43,816 nt of DNA from Patescibacteria group bacterium (GCA_022574495.1 JACZRW010000004.1:1-43816); one strand, 5' to 3'. Shown: positions 32,792-41,804, numbered from the stretch's first letter. A program made the numbers and translations. The notes: generated from the sequence alone by a model not told the origin.

Positions 32792-33121
32792 TCAACCATA
32801 GTATAAAGATCTTATAATCGCCGTAATTATAATAATTAGGAGGAAAATAACCACTAAAATAATTGCGAATGGGTTACCTTTGATCGCTTCCGCATATGCT
32901 CTATATAGACCAAACATCCTCATATAAGCGGGTGATCTTCTCTGCGTTAGTGAACTTACCGATTTATGAAACTCACGGCGTTGTGTTCTTTCTTTATCAA
33001 GTGATATAAGAGTTAGTGCCAATTTTTTTGCTTTATCAGGGTTTGATCTTAGATAGTTTTTAATAACATCATCGGACAAACCCATAATTTCAGTTATGTT
33101 CTTCTCTTCTTTATCTCTCAT
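32792..33121 (-). CDS. Tail-anchored small protein of unknown function
   Basis: 109 residues. A soluble N-terminal ~80 residues, largely helical and rich in Lys/Arg, precedes a single C-terminal membrane helix (FAIILVVIFLLIIIITAII) and a short RSLYYG end, a tail-anchored topology. No known domain. It follows RNase J by 25 bp and is probably co-transcribed. Confidence 0.68.
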   Translation of the reverse strand: MRDKEEKNITEIMGLSDDVIKNYLRSNPDKAKKLALTLISLDKERTQRREFHKSVSSLTQRRSPAYMRMFGLYRAYAEAIKGNPFAIILVVIFLLIIIITAIIRSLYYG

Positions 33122-33146
33122 GACTCATCAACAAAATCGACCAAGT

Positions 33147-34835
33147 TCAGACTCCAATGATCACCGATAACACCATAGGCCGTCTGGCGGTTTTTTTAAA
33201 GAGATATCTACTAAGATCCGAAGTTATTTTTTCACGAACTGCAAGCCAGTTTTTTATATGCCCGTTGCTCTTTATTGATTTTTTTACTACCTCTTGGGAT
33301 TCCTTAATTAGCTTTTCGCTTTCCTTCATATAGACAAACCCACGACTAACAATATCTGGATCCCCATAAAGTTTATTCCTCGCTTTATCAATGGTAATAA
33401 TAACCACCACTATACCCTCTTCCGCCAATACTTTCCTATCTCTTAAGACAATAGATCCCACATCCCCAACCCCTAAACCGTCTACAAATATATTTGTCGT
33501 CTCTACTTCACCAGCTATTTTTCCAAAATTTTGATCAAATTCAATCACGCCTCCCTCGTCAATTAGAAAAATATTTTCGTTTGGAACTCCTGTTTCTTTA
33601 GCAAGCAATGAGTATTGCTGCATATGTCGATACATTCCAGAAATTGGTACCACATATTTTGGTTTGGTTAAAGTAAGCATTAGTTTAAGTTCTTCTTGAG
33701 CAGCATGGCCGGATACATGAAAATCACTGGTTATATCAGAATAATAAACATTTGCTCCAAGTCTAGACAGATTATCAATCATTTCATAAACAGCATCTTG
33801 ATTACCGGGAATAGGATCAGCGGAAAATATTATTTCGTCACCGGGCTTAATGTATATCGAGCGGTGATCAGAATTTGCAATTCGAGCCAGAGCACTTCCA
33901 GGTTGCCCTTGGCTACCAGCAATTATAATAGTAATATTTTTATCCTGAAGTTTATCTATAACATCAACTTTAACAAGTAAATCTTTAGGAATACTTAAAT
34001 AACTTAGCTCCATAGCTGTTCGGACATTTTGTTCCATAGAACGACCAACAATACAAACCTTTCTACCGTATTTTACGGAGGCGTTTATAGCCTGCTGCAT
34101 TCTCGAAATATTAGAAGAAAAAGTTGTGATCATCACTCTTCCTTTAGCGACACTTATTACTTTCTCAAAGTTTTCTTGTATTGCAGCCTCAGACAATGTT
34201 CTCCCTGGTTTTTCGGATCTTAAGCAATCACTCATTAGAGCCAGTACTCCCTTATTTCCAAACTCAGCTAGACGAGTCTCATCTGTTGTTTTACCATCTA
34301 ACGGGGTTGGGTCAAATTTGTAATCACCGGTATGGATTGTGGTACCCACAGGTGTAGTTATAGCATAGGCAACTGAATCAGGAATAGAATGACTTAGTTG
34401 GATCGGCTCCACATTAAATGCTCCTACCTGATATTGTTTTCTTACTTTAACTTCGTGGAACTTGGTAAAGTTTAATTTATTTTGCTCTTTCAGTCTTACT
34501 TTCATTAACCCAATGGTAAGTTTTGTAGCGTAAATTGGCGCCGACAACTTATCAATTAAATAAGGGAGGGCTCCAATATGATCTTCATGTCCATGGGTAA
34601 TAAAAATACCTCTGATCCTATCTCTCTTGTCATTTAAATACGAGATGTCAGGTATTACCATATCTATCCCGTACATAATTTCAGAGGGAAAACCCATACC
34701 ACAATCAACAATAATAATATCCCTCCCAAACTCATAAACAAACATATTCTTTGTCACTTGGCCGTTTCCTCCCAAAGCGACAAATTTCAGTTTGTTCTGG
34801 TATTTATTCTTATTTGATTTAAACTTATTACTCAT
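33147..34835 (-). CDS. rnj: Ribonuclease J
   Basis: 562 residues. Metallo-beta-lactamase/beta-CASP ribonuclease. HGHEDH (His81, His83, Asp85, His86) is the zinc motif, HTGDYKFD follows, and ISDFHVSGHAAQEELK with KPKYVVPISGMYRHM are the beta-CASP motifs. It has 5'-to-3' exonuclease and endonuclease activity in mRNA decay and rRNA maturation. It lies in one unit with pnp and the UDG gene, coupling 5'-end and 3'-end RNA turnover. The UDG stop is 22 bp upstream. No clear Shine-Dalgarno sequence precedes the ATG. Confidence 0.97.
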   Translation of the reverse strand: MSNKFKSNKNKYQNKLKFVALGGNGQVTKNMFVYEFGRDIIIVDCGMGFPSEIMYGIDMVIPDISYLNDKRDRIRGIFITHGHEDHIGALPYLIDKLSAPIYATKLTIGLMKVRLKEQNKLNFTKFHEVKVRKQYQVGAFNVEPIQLSHSIPDSVAYAITTPVGTTIHTGDYKFDPTPLDGKTTDETRLAEFGNKGVLALMSDCLRSEKPGRTLSEAAIQENFEKVISVAKGRVMITTFSSNISRMQQAINASVKYGRKVCIVGRSMEQNVRTAMELSYLSIPKDLLVKVDVIDKLQDKNITIIIAGSQGQPGSALARIANSDHRSIYIKPGDEIIFSADPIPGNQDAVYEMIDNLSRLGANVYYSDITSDFHVSGHAAQEELKLMLTLTKPKYVVPISGMYRHMQQYSLLAKETGVPNENIFLIDEGGVIEFDQNFGKIAGEVETTNIFVDGLGVGDVGSIVLRDRKVLAEEGIVVVIITIDKARNKLYGDPDIVSRGFVYMKESEKLIKESQEVVKKSIKSNGHIKNWLAVREKITSDLSRYLFKKTARRPMVLSVIIGV

Positions 34836-34857
34836 AACTGCTACTTAAAAACCTTAC

Positions 34858-35481
34858 CTAGAAAAAACTCATTTGATTTGGGTCCTCATCTTCATTTTTT
34901 AACCCTTCAATATTAAAGACTGAACTTGGGTTTTTCAATATTTCTTTGTTTCTCTGAAAGTCCTTCTCTATACTATCCAATACACTTCTTCTTCTTAAAG
35001 CGGCGGCGGGGTGGTACATTGGTATCACTACAAGGCTTTTGATTTTTATTGGGTTGCCATGCACTTCTGAAATCTTCACATTTTGCATGTACCTAGCCAT
35101 AGAATATCTGCCCAAAGTCACCACAACCTTGGGTTTAATTATTTCCATTTGCTGATCCAACCAATATTTACAAGCCAAAATTTCGGATGGTAGTGGATCT
35201 CTATTTTCGGGTGGCCTATGCTTGATTACATTCGTAATAAATACTTCTTCACGTGAAATTCCAATCGATATTAAAAGTTTATCTAAAAGTTTACCAGCTT
35301 GACCTACAAATGGTCTCCCTTGCTTATCTTCATTAAATCCAGGACCTTCTCCAATAAAAACTACCTCTGAATCTGGATTTCCTTCTCCAGGTACTGGATT
35401 TGTTGTACCTTCCCAAAGGATACATTTTTTACAATCATGAATATTTTTCTCAATCTGAGAAAGCAGAAGTCTTTTGTCCAT
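34858..35481 (-). CDS. Uracil-DNA glycosylase, family 4-like
   Basis: 207 residues. Removes uracil from DNA. GEGPGFNEDKQGRPFVGQAG is the active-site motif and VIPMYHPAAALRR the C-terminal motif of type-4 UDGs. Three of the usual four Fe-S cysteines are seen: Cys17, Cys20 and Cys104 (LACKYW). The third ligand, normally Cys in NVVKCRPP, is His88 here (NVIKHRPPENRDP). So the cluster is either coordinated by Cys3His or absent. It lies 10 bp after pnp in the same unit; the C-terminal ~20 residues are acidic and family-atypical. Confidence 0.92.
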   Translation of the reverse strand: MDKRLLLSQIEKNIHDCKKCILWEGTTNPVPGEGNPDSEVVFIGEGPGFNEDKQGRPFVGQAGKLLDKLLISIGISREEVFITNVIKHRPPENRDPLPSEILACKYWLDQQMEIIKPKVVVTLGRYSMARYMQNVKISEVHGNPIKIKSLVVIPMYHPAAALRRRSVLDSIEKDFQRNKEILKNPSSVFNIEGLKNEDEDPNQMSFF

Positions 35482-35491
35482 GTGGGAACAA

Positions 35492-37582
35492 CTACTCTAC
35501 GTTTATGCGAGTTAGATTAATTCTGCCTTGAGAATCTACTTCAGTTACTTTCACTTTAAACTTTTCTCCTATGCTAACTTCTTTGTCAATATCCTCAACT
35601 CTATAAGAAGCTAGTTTTGAGATATGGACCAATCCATCTTTTCCTGGCAAAATCTCTACAAAAGCACCAAAAGGCATAACTTTTTTCACAACACCATCGT
35701 ATATCTCCCCAGGCTCAATCTCTTTCGTTAAACTTTCTATCCACGATACTGCTTTCTTTGCTCCCTCTGCATCAGTTCCTGATATCATCACCCTTCCGTC
35801 GTCCTCAATATCAATCGCCACTCCGGTTTCATCGATTATCTTATTTATTGTTTTACCACCGCTACCAATAACTTCTCCAATTTTCTTGGTTGGAATTTTA
35901 ATAACGGTAACTCGTGGCGCGTGTTTGGACAATTCTGTCCTAACCTTTGGTATAGCTTCTATCATTTTGTCTAGAATAAATCCTCTACCTTTTTTTGCTT
36001 GGGTAAGAGTTTCCTCAATCATCTTATCGGTTAAACCATCGATTTTAACATCCAATTGGATAGCGGTAATTCCTTTTGCCGTTCCAGCGATTTTAAAATC
36101 CATATCCCCATAAAAGTCTTCCAGTGCTTGAATGTCTGTTAATATTTTGTACTTATCGCCTTCAGTCACAAGACCCATCGCAATACCAGAAACTGGAGCA
36201 GAGATAGGCACACCAGAATCCATCAAGGCTAGAGTGGAACCACAAGTTGCGGCCATAGAGGTAGAACCGGAAGAGGAAAGAACCTCCGTAACAAGTCTTA
36301 CAGTATATGGAAAGTCATCATCAGAAGGTACCACCTGAAAAAGAGACTTTTCGGCTAAAGCGCCGTGACCTATTTCCCTCCTATTAGGCGAACCAATCCT
36401 GCGTATATCCCCAACCGAAAAGGGTGGGAAGGTATAATGATGCATAAATCTTTTGGTAAATTCTCCCTCCATACTATTGATTGTCTGTCCTAAAGCAGTA
36501 GAACCAAGAGTAGCAATAGTAAGCACCTGAGTATCACCTCTTCTAAAAATTGCCGATCCGTGAGTTCTTGGAAGTACCCCCACTTCAATTTCAATTTCCC
36601 TTACCTCATCAACTTTTCTTCCGTCTGGTCTTTTTCCTTCATCAACAATTGCTTCTCGAACCATCTTCTTAACCGTGTCATCAAATACTTCGTTCATTTC
36701 CGCTTTGGATAGTTTACCTTCAAATTCTTTATAGAGTTCTTCTTTGAATTCTATACTAGCCGTTTCTCTTGCCCCTTGATCTGAATTAAATAGTTTTTCT
36801 TTAAAGTTTTCTTTAACGTGGGTAACTATGTCTTTCTTGACTTCAGGATCAATTTCTTCAACCTCGTATTCATCTTTTTCAACTTTAGCTTCTTCTACAA
36901 AATCATTTAGTAGATCGGCTACTTCCTTGGAATTTTTTTTAGCGTATTTTAAAGCATCTATAATTACCTCTTCTGATACCTCTTTTGCTCCGGTTTCTAT
37001 CATGACTACCTTATCTTTATTAAAAGAAACTGTCAGATCTAAATCACTATACTCCTCTTCTTCCTTAGTTAGATTTAGAACAAATTCACCTTCCTTCAAA
37101 CCAACTCTGGTAAAAGTCACATTCCCATTCCAAGGTATTGAAGATATAGATAACGCAGCGGAGGTGGCAATCATTGCAGGTATATCTGGGTCATTTTCAT
37201 GATCATAAGAAAGAACTGTTATGATTACCTGGACTTGATTAAAATAATCTTTAGGGAAGAGGGGACGAATAGAACGGTCAATCAGTCTACCGTTCAATAT
37301 TGCTTCATCAGATGGTCTTCCTTCTCTTTTTATAAATCTTGAAGATGATATTCTACCTGATGCATACAATCTTTCTTCATAATCTACGGTGAGGGGAAAG
37401 TAACCTATATCCTCCGTTGCTGGGATTCCAACAACAGTAACCAATACTACTGTCTCTCCGTACTGGGCAAGAATTGCAGCGTCTGCTTGTCTAGCAAGTT
37501 TCCCAGTTTCTAGAGAAAGGATTCTTCCACCCCATTTTATTTCTTTTTTTATAATTTTATTACGTTTTGAATCTTTAGTCAT
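35492..37582 (-). CDS. pnp: Polyribonucleotide nucleotidyltransferase (PNPase)
   Basis: 696 residues, full length. Two RNase PH-like domains (GETVVLVTVVG ... and FRRGDTQVLTIATLGS) flank a helical domain. KH domain IPTKKIGEVIGSGGKTINKI and S1 domain YDGVVKKVMPFGAFVEILPGKDG form the C-terminus. It degrades RNA 3'-to-5' by phosphorolysis and can add tails. It follows rpsO on the same strand, the standard bacterial order, but with a 404-bp gap. A hairpin ends two bases before the ATG and there is no Shine-Dalgarno sequence, which suggests translational control. Confidence 0.98.
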   Translation of the reverse strand: MTKDSKRNKIIKKEIKWGGRILSLETGKLARQADAAILAQYGETVVLVTVVGIPATEDIGYFPLTVDYEERLYASGRISSSRFIKREGRPSDEAILNGRLIDRSIRPLFPKDYFNQVQVIITVLSYDHENDPDIPAMIATSAALSISSIPWNGNVTFTRVGLKEGEFVLNLTKEEEEYSDLDLTVSFNKDKVVMIETGAKEVSEEVIIDALKYAKKNSKEVADLLNDFVEEAKVEKDEYEVEEIDPEVKKDIVTHVKENFKEKLFNSDQGARETASIEFKEELYKEFEGKLSKAEMNEVFDDTVKKMVREAIVDEGKRPDGRKVDEVREIEIEVGVLPRTHGSAIFRRGDTQVLTIATLGSTALGQTINSMEGEFTKRFMHHYTFPPFSVGDIRRIGSPNRREIGHGALAEKSLFQVVPSDDDFPYTVRLVTEVLSSSGSTSMAATCGSTLALMDSGVPISAPVSGIAMGLVTEGDKYKILTDIQALEDFYGDMDFKIAGTAKGITAIQLDVKIDGLTDKMIEETLTQAKKGRGFILDKMIEAIPKVRTELSKHAPRVTVIKIPTKKIGEVIGSGGKTINKIIDETGVAIDIEDDGRVMISGTDAEGAKKAVSWIESLTKEIEPGEIYDGVVKKVMPFGAFVEILPGKDGLVHISKLASYRVEDIDKEVSIGEKFKVKVTEVDSQGRINLTRINVE

Positions 37583-37584
37583 TA

Positions 37585-37604
37585 AGTCTTTTGGGCCAAA
37601 GACT
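37585..37604 (-). promoter_or_regulatory. Hairpin directly upstream of the pnp start codon
   Basis: On the minus strand AGTCTTT-ggccca-AAAGACT forms a 7-bp stem (possibly extended by GGCC pairing in the loop) ending 2 nt before the pnp ATG. PNPase expression in E. coli is autoregulated through a leader stem processed by RNase III. This hairpin could play such a role, although its position against the start codon would itself block ribosome binding. Confidence 0.5.
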
Positions 37605-37832
37605 GTTGAGAGTAATCGGGGAGCTGTGGAGTACGATTAAGTTTAATCGCATTTCACCGGTCCCAGATCACCAATCTTTGATCCTTATACATTTTACACC
37701 AAGTGTGCAAGTTATCTAGATAAACATTAAGATGCCTAACGCAGGACTTGAATACCTAAGGATAGATCGCTTTGCGCTCTACGACCACCTTTTGGGCTAT
37801 GAGAAGCTCTAAATCTGAAGCTATATATAATC
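37605..37832. other. pnp leader / intergenic region, no gene
   Basis: Part of the 404-bp gap between pnp and rpsO. On the minus strand I see a near-palindrome GTTTATCTAGATAAC, a CGATTAA/TTAATCG hairpin and a weak promoter-like TTGCAC-15 nt-TATAAG. No tRNA could be folded, and no credible ORF exists on either strand. Confidence 0.5.
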
Positions 37833-37868
37833 CTATTTATCCAATCCTAGTTTTTGTACGATAGTTTT
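37833..37868 (-). repeat. Second, recoded copy of the rpsO 3' end
   Basis: On the minus strand this encodes [11 protein letters not shown]-stop, identical in protein to the rpsO end at 37987-38022. The nucleotides match at 27 of 36 positions and all 9 differences are third-codon positions, including TAA to TAG. It is preceded by a stop codon, so it is not translated as part of rpsO. Confidence 0.9.
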
Positions 37869-37986
37869 TTAGGCCACGAAGTGGTCGCAGCATGCGCAGT
37901 AGCTGGCTTCAGGCAACGACCTAAAGGCATAAGCTACGAGCGTGCTATTTATCTCCAAGCTGGGCGCAAGACAATTGTTCTAATAA
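37869..37986. other. Structured 118-bp insert between the two rpsO tails
   Basis: Richer in G+C than its surroundings. It contains an imperfect 14-bp inverted repeat (GCATGCGCAGTAGCT at 37890-37904 with AGCTACGAGCGTGC at 37932-37945), a CCACGAAGTGG hairpin near 37874-37884, and an inverted copy of the rpsO end, AAGACAATTGTTC at 37968-37980. No ORF. It looks like a remnant of a small palindromic or integrated element. Confidence 0.6.
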
Positions 37987-38256
37987 TTACTTGTCCAAAC
38001 CTAGTTTCTGAACAATTGTCTTATACCGATCAGGATCTTTCCTAGTAAGATACAGCAGGATTCTTCTTCTCTTATTGACCATTTGCAAAAGTCCTCTTCT
38101 CGAATGAACATCTTGTTTATGAGTTTTTAAATGCTCTGTCAATCTTTTTATTCTTTCACTAAGAAGCGCAATTTGAACCTCAGGCGATCCGGTGTCACCT
38201 TCATGTTGGGCAAAATCTTTTAAGATTTTTTGCTTATCTGTCTTTTCTAAAGCCAT
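37987..38256 (-). CDS. rpsO: 30S ribosomal protein S15
   Basis: 89 residues, the standard length. Conserved blocks: [27 protein letters not shown] and [22 protein letters not shown]. It binds 16S rRNA in the central domain and helps nucleate 30S assembly. It has its own promoter with an extended -10, a leader of ~28 nt and a Shine-Dalgarno AGGAAAAG. The last 13 nt of KTIVQ coding sequence are repeated inverted just downstream (37968-37980), and the last 11 codons are repeated directly 118 bp further. Confidence 0.98.
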   Translation of the reverse strand: MALEKTDKQKILKDFAQHEGDTGSPEVQIALLSERIKRLTEHLKTHKQDVHSRRGLLQMVNKRRRILLYLTRKDPDRYKTIVQKLGLDK

Positions 38257-38290
38257 ATTTAACTTTTCCTATCCTTAAGGTAGCTATTTC

Positions 38291-38320
38291 AGTATAACAA
38301 AAGGTTCTTTGGGTTCGCAA
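38291..38320 (-). promoter_or_regulatory. rpsO promoter
   Basis: Minus strand: TTGCGA (38315-38320), 18-nt spacer, TGTTATACT (TATACT at 38291-38296). The start near 38284 leaves a ~28-nt leader with Shine-Dalgarno AGGAAAAG. The remaining bases up to 38392 are relatively GC-rich and contain only short unassignable stems. Confidence 0.7.
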
Positions 38321-38392
38321 CAAATTCAGGGATCAGCCCCCTACGCTGAAGCCTCACTGGGTTGACACCCGGAAGCTTTACGCGAATGGTTG

Positions 38393-39205
38393 TCAGGAAA
38401 CTTTGGAACTACGGTAAACTTTTGGGGACAGCCAATCTTTTGGTAACTCACTTTTTACATCTACATCATTTGATTTTGAAAATTCTAGGTTTATATCTTC
38501 TTTAGCTTTTGTTGCATACGCAGCAGCTTCAAAAATTCTTGAGCCTTTTACCTTTGTGAAATTTTGTGTCGCCTCTCTCATACCAAGAAGCAACAAGTTG
38601 GCACATTTTTCTGTTAAATCAATTTCAGATTGATTGAAAAGCAATGACAAAAAACCACTAACGCTTTCCATTTTTTGGTCAATAATATTTAACTTACCAA
38701 ATCTAGTATTAGCGCCATCGATATCAATATTTATAGTTGGGAGGCTTTCAAAAAGTTCGGTGTGAGATGAATAAATTTTTGTACTCTTTAAATCCTTCGT
38801 ACCTAAAATCATTATTAAATTATAATCACCGCCAACATAGCTAGTCTGAACCTCATCCAAATTGAGTCCTTTCTTTTTAGGTTTAATAATTAAATTAAAC
38901 TTATCTCCTTCAATCTTGTAAGAGACTTTATCTACTGGGTTTTTCTTATAATCAAACGAGATAATAAGTTTTCGTGGTTCTAAATCTTTCGTTATCTCTT
39001 TGGATTCCGCAAGCAGAGTAACATTATCTGGAAGCTTACCAGCACAAACCAAGTGGGAAATCTTATTGAAAGATTTAAGTAGGGTGTTTAGCGCAAGACC
39101 GGCATACACTGTATCAACCAAAGGTTCCTCGCCAATAAATATTAAAACCTTTTTAGATTTACTTATTAAATCTTTTAACTGGAACGTGTTTGCTTTTACT
39201 TCCAT
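38393..39205 (-). CDS. Degenerate DHH-family (NrnA-like) protein
   Basis: 270 residues at the position where bacteria often carry nrnA (after infB, before rpsO). The fold pattern fits a DHH phosphoesterase: VDTVYAGLALNTLL takes the place of DxDxxGS, IISFDYKK and LIMILGTKD follow, and NIDIDGANTRFGKLNIID sits where DHH and its neighbours should be. The DHH triad itself and most metal-binding Asp/His are missing. It is probably catalytically inactive or has changed function. Starts 3 bp after the infB stop, so co-transcribed with nusA-infB. Confidence 0.7.
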   Translation of the reverse strand: MEVKANTFQLKDLISKSKKVLIFIGEEPLVDTVYAGLALNTLLKSFNKISHLVCAGKLPDNVTLLAESKEITKDLEPRKLIISFDYKKNPVDKVSYKIEGDKFNLIIKPKKKGLNLDEVQTSYVGGDYNLIMILGTKDLKSTKIYSSHTELFESLPTINIDIDGANTRFGKLNIIDQKMESVSGFLSLLFNQSEIDLTEKCANLLLLGMREATQNFTKVKGSRIFEAAAYATKAKEDINLEFSKSNDVDVKSELPKDWLSPKVYRSSKVS

Positions 39206-39207
39206 AT

Positions 39208-40680
39208 TTAATCCTTAACCGCCTGAATTATATCACCAGGTTCAAACTTTATTTTATCTTCGAATATTACTCCAAATTCTTTTCCCTCGCTAGACTCATT
39301 TATATCTGATTGCTTATGCTTCATCGATTTTATTTTAGTCTCTTTCAATACTTTCTCACCTCTAAGAACTTCTATACTGTCAGATTTGTTTATCCTTCCC
39401 TTTAAAACCTTACCTCCAGCAATAATACCTTCTTCAGTTTCAAATTTAGACAATATTTCTGCTTGTCCTAGAACATCTTTCTTCTTTTTGGATGCTACCA
39501 ATGCGTCCAATCCTTCATTAAGTTCGTCTAGCAGTTCGTAAATAAGTTTGTACGTTCGAATATTAACACTTTCTTCTTCAGCTAATTTCTCTAATGATTT
39601 AGATATCTTCACATTAAAACCGATAACTATCGATTTTGATGCTGACGCTAAAAGTATGTCGTTCTCGGTTATATCTCCAGTTTCTTTATGAACAAACTTC
39701 ACTTTTTGATCTTCTTTCTTTAATGATTCTATAGAGCTTGATAAAGCCTCAAGACTCCCGTAAGTATCTGCTTTGATAATAAGTTTAACTTCTGAGGTTT
39801 TCGTTGAAGCTTCCCAATCTCTTTCTAACCTTGACTTTGTTTCTAATGACACTGACTTTTCCTTCATCTTTTTACTAAGAATATCCCCCACTTGAGGAAC
39901 TTTTTCTAAACCAAGAATCTCTACTGGATCGGAAATAGTAGCCTCTTTCAATGATTTACCCTCCGGACTAATCAATGCTTTTATCTTCCCCGATGTTGTA
40001 TCTCCGAAAACCAAATCACCAACCTTTAAACTACCACTTTTTACAATTATTTTTGCGATTGGACCTCTAAATTTATCAATATAGGATTCAATAATTGTAC
40101 CCTCAAAATCTGACATGGTATTTTTACCAACTTCAGAGACTTCTGCGACTAATTGAACCATTTCTAAAAGTTCGTCTATCCCTTTACCTGTTTTCGCTGA
40201 TATTAGAACGACTACAATATCGCCCCCATAACCCTCTACTAAAACACCTTCCTGGGCTAATTGCTTTTTTACCCTCTCAACATTTGAATTTTGTAAATCT
40301 ATTTTGTTTATAGCTACCAAGTAGGGGATGTTTGCTGTTTTAATATGAGCGATAGATTCTTTAGTCTGAGGCATTACCCCATCATCTGCAGCTACTATAA
40401 GTATGGCAATATCGGTAACTTTTGCTCCTCTAGCCCGGATTTGTGAGAAAGCTTCATGACCAGGTGTATCTATAAATGTTATTTTTTTACCTTTATGATC
40501 AACTTGGTAAGCTGCAATGTGTTGGGTAATACCTCCAGCTTCTTTTTCGGCTACATTAGATTTTCTAATATTATCAAGTAAGGTCGTCTTGCCGTGGTCA
40601 ACGTGGCCAAGAATTGCTACTACTGGGGGGAAGTGCAGCGTTTTTTCGGTTGTTTGCTGTTTTATTGCTTTCTTCACCAT
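39208..40680 (-). CDS. infB: Translation initiation factor IF-2 (short form)
   Basis: 490 residues. The GTPase domain begins almost at once: GHVDHGKT (G1) near residue 25, DTPGHEAF (G3) and NKID (G4). Domains II-IV follow. The long N-terminal region of E. coli-type IF-2 is missing, as in other reduced genomes. It delivers fMet-tRNA to the 30S subunit and promotes subunit joining. Lies 5 bp after nusA; rbfA, often next, is absent here. Confidence 0.97.
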   Translation of the reverse strand: MVKKAIKQQTTEKTLHFPPVVAILGHVDHGKTTLLDNIRKSNVAEKEAGGITQHIAAYQVDHKGKKITFIDTPGHEAFSQIRARGAKVTDIAILIVAADDGVMPQTKESIAHIKTANIPYLVAINKIDLQNSNVERVKKQLAQEGVLVEGYGGDIVVVLISAKTGKGIDELLEMVQLVAEVSEVGKNTMSDFEGTIIESYIDKFRGPIAKIIVKSGSLKVGDLVFGDTTSGKIKALISPEGKSLKEATISDPVEILGLEKVPQVGDILSKKMKEKSVSLETKSRLERDWEASTKTSEVKLIIKADTYGSLEALSSSIESLKKEDQKVKFVHKETGDITENDILLASASKSIVIGFNVKISKSLEKLAEEESVNIRTYKLIYELLDELNEGLDALVASKKKKDVLGQAEILSKFETEEGIIAGGKVLKGRINKSDSIEVLRGEKVLKETKIKSMKHKQSDINESSEGKEFGVIFEDKIKFEPGDIIQAVKD

Positions 40681-40685
40681 AAAAA

Positions 40686-41804
40686 TTACTCTTCACTTTC
40701 TTCTTTTTCCTCTTTTTTCTTTTTAGTCTTCTTTACTTTAGTTTTTGCTTCCTTTTTTAGGACTTCTTTTTTCTTTTTGCTTACTTTTTTTGGTTTCTTT
40801 TTTTCTTTTGTTTTATCTTCATCTTCGGTTTCTTTTTTAATATCTAAAATATTCTCTGCTCCTTTAATATCAATTTTCCAACCGGTTAATTTCGCTGCTA
40901 ATCTTACATTTTGGCCATCCTTACCAATTGCTAAAGAAAGTTGGTCTTCTGGAACTTCAACAAAAGCAGTTTTATTTTCCAAATCAGCTCTTACCTTATT
41001 TACCTTTGCCGGAGAAAGAGCAGCGGCAACAAATTTTGCCGGGTCGCCGCTATAAGCAATAACGTCTATCTTTTCCAAACCAAGTTCGGCGATTACAGCT
41101 TGAACACGGACTCCTTTTTGCCCAACACAAGAGCCGACTGGATCTACACCAGTCTGTTTGGAAGAAACAGCTACTTTACTTCTTTGCCCAGCTTCACGCG
41201 CAATAGCTTTTATCTCAACAATACCAGAACCAATTTCCGGTACTTCCAATTTAAATAGACCTTCGACCAAACCCTTGTGGGCCCGGGAAACTATAACATC
41301 TTGGCCTCTTGCAGATTCTCTGATACCAACAATATATACTTTTAGACGTTGGTTTAGACGGTAGTCTTCACCAAGCGTTTTTTCCGAACCCGGAATAACC
41401 GCTTCGGTCTTACCCAAATCAACCACTAAATTTGTCCCTTCAATCCTCTGAACCATACCGTTTACAATAGTTCCCACCTTTTTTTCAAATTCGGAAAGGA
41501 TTGCACCTTTTTCAGCTTCGCGTATCCTTTGTAAGAGGACTTGTTTTGCGGTTTGGGCGGCGATTCGACCGAATCCTTGAGGAGTTACATCTTTTCCTTT
41601 TTCAAATACTTTCGCTTCTCCAGTCTCAGGATCAATTTCAGCAGACAAATCTTCTGTATCTGCACCGTAATCCTTTTTGTACGCGGCGATAATTGCATCT
41701 TGCACAATTGTCAGCACTTCCTTAGGATCTACACCACGCTCGGTAGCGGCTTGATTTAGAGCTGCTGCAAATTCAGTTCTTAAAGCCACACACTCTCCAT
41801 ACAA
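40686..41804 (-). CDS. nusA: Transcription termination/antitermination factor NusA
   Basis: About 372 residues. N-terminal RNA polymerase-binding domain ([20 protein letters not shown]), S1 domain ([21 protein letters not shown]) and two KH domains ([42 protein letters not shown]). A ~70-residue Lys/Glu-rich tail replaces the acidic repeats of E. coli NusA. The start is uncertain: ATG at 41804, or GTG at 41789 preceded by GGAGAG, which gives the more usual [11 protein letters not shown] beginning. First gene of nusA-infB-DHH. Confidence 0.95.
   Translation of the reverse strand: MYGECVALRTEFAAALNQAATERGVDPKEVLTIVQDAIIAAYKKDYGADTEDLSAEIDPETGEAKVFEKGKDVTPQGFGRIAAQTAKQVLLQRIREAEKGAILSEFEKKVGTIVNGMVQRIEGTNLVVDLGKTEAVIPGSEKTLGEDYRLNQRLKVYIVGIRESARGQDVIVSRAHKGLVEGLFKLEVPEIGSGIVEIKAIAREAGQRSKVAVSSKQTGVDPVGSCVGQKGVRVQAVIAELGLEKIDVIAYSGDPAKFVAAALSPAKVNKVRADLENKTAFVEVPEDQLSLAIGKDGQNVRLAAKLTGWKIDIKGAENILDIKKETEDEDKTKEKKKPKKVSKKKKEVLKKEAKTKVKKTKKKKEEKEESEE

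Noticed and set aside
37605-37832. A tRNA or riboswitch in the pnp leader
   Set aside because: The TTCAAGT resembling a T-loop has no matching stem, and no known riboswitch core could be aligned by eye.
37854-38045. 63-residue plus-strand ORF between pnp and rpsO
   Set aside because: It runs through the structured insert and antisense to rpsO; composition is unlike a protein and no start signal is present.
40594-41055. 153-residue plus-strand ORF rich in Phe/Ser
   Set aside because: Antisense of the Lys-rich NusA tail; no promoter or family features.
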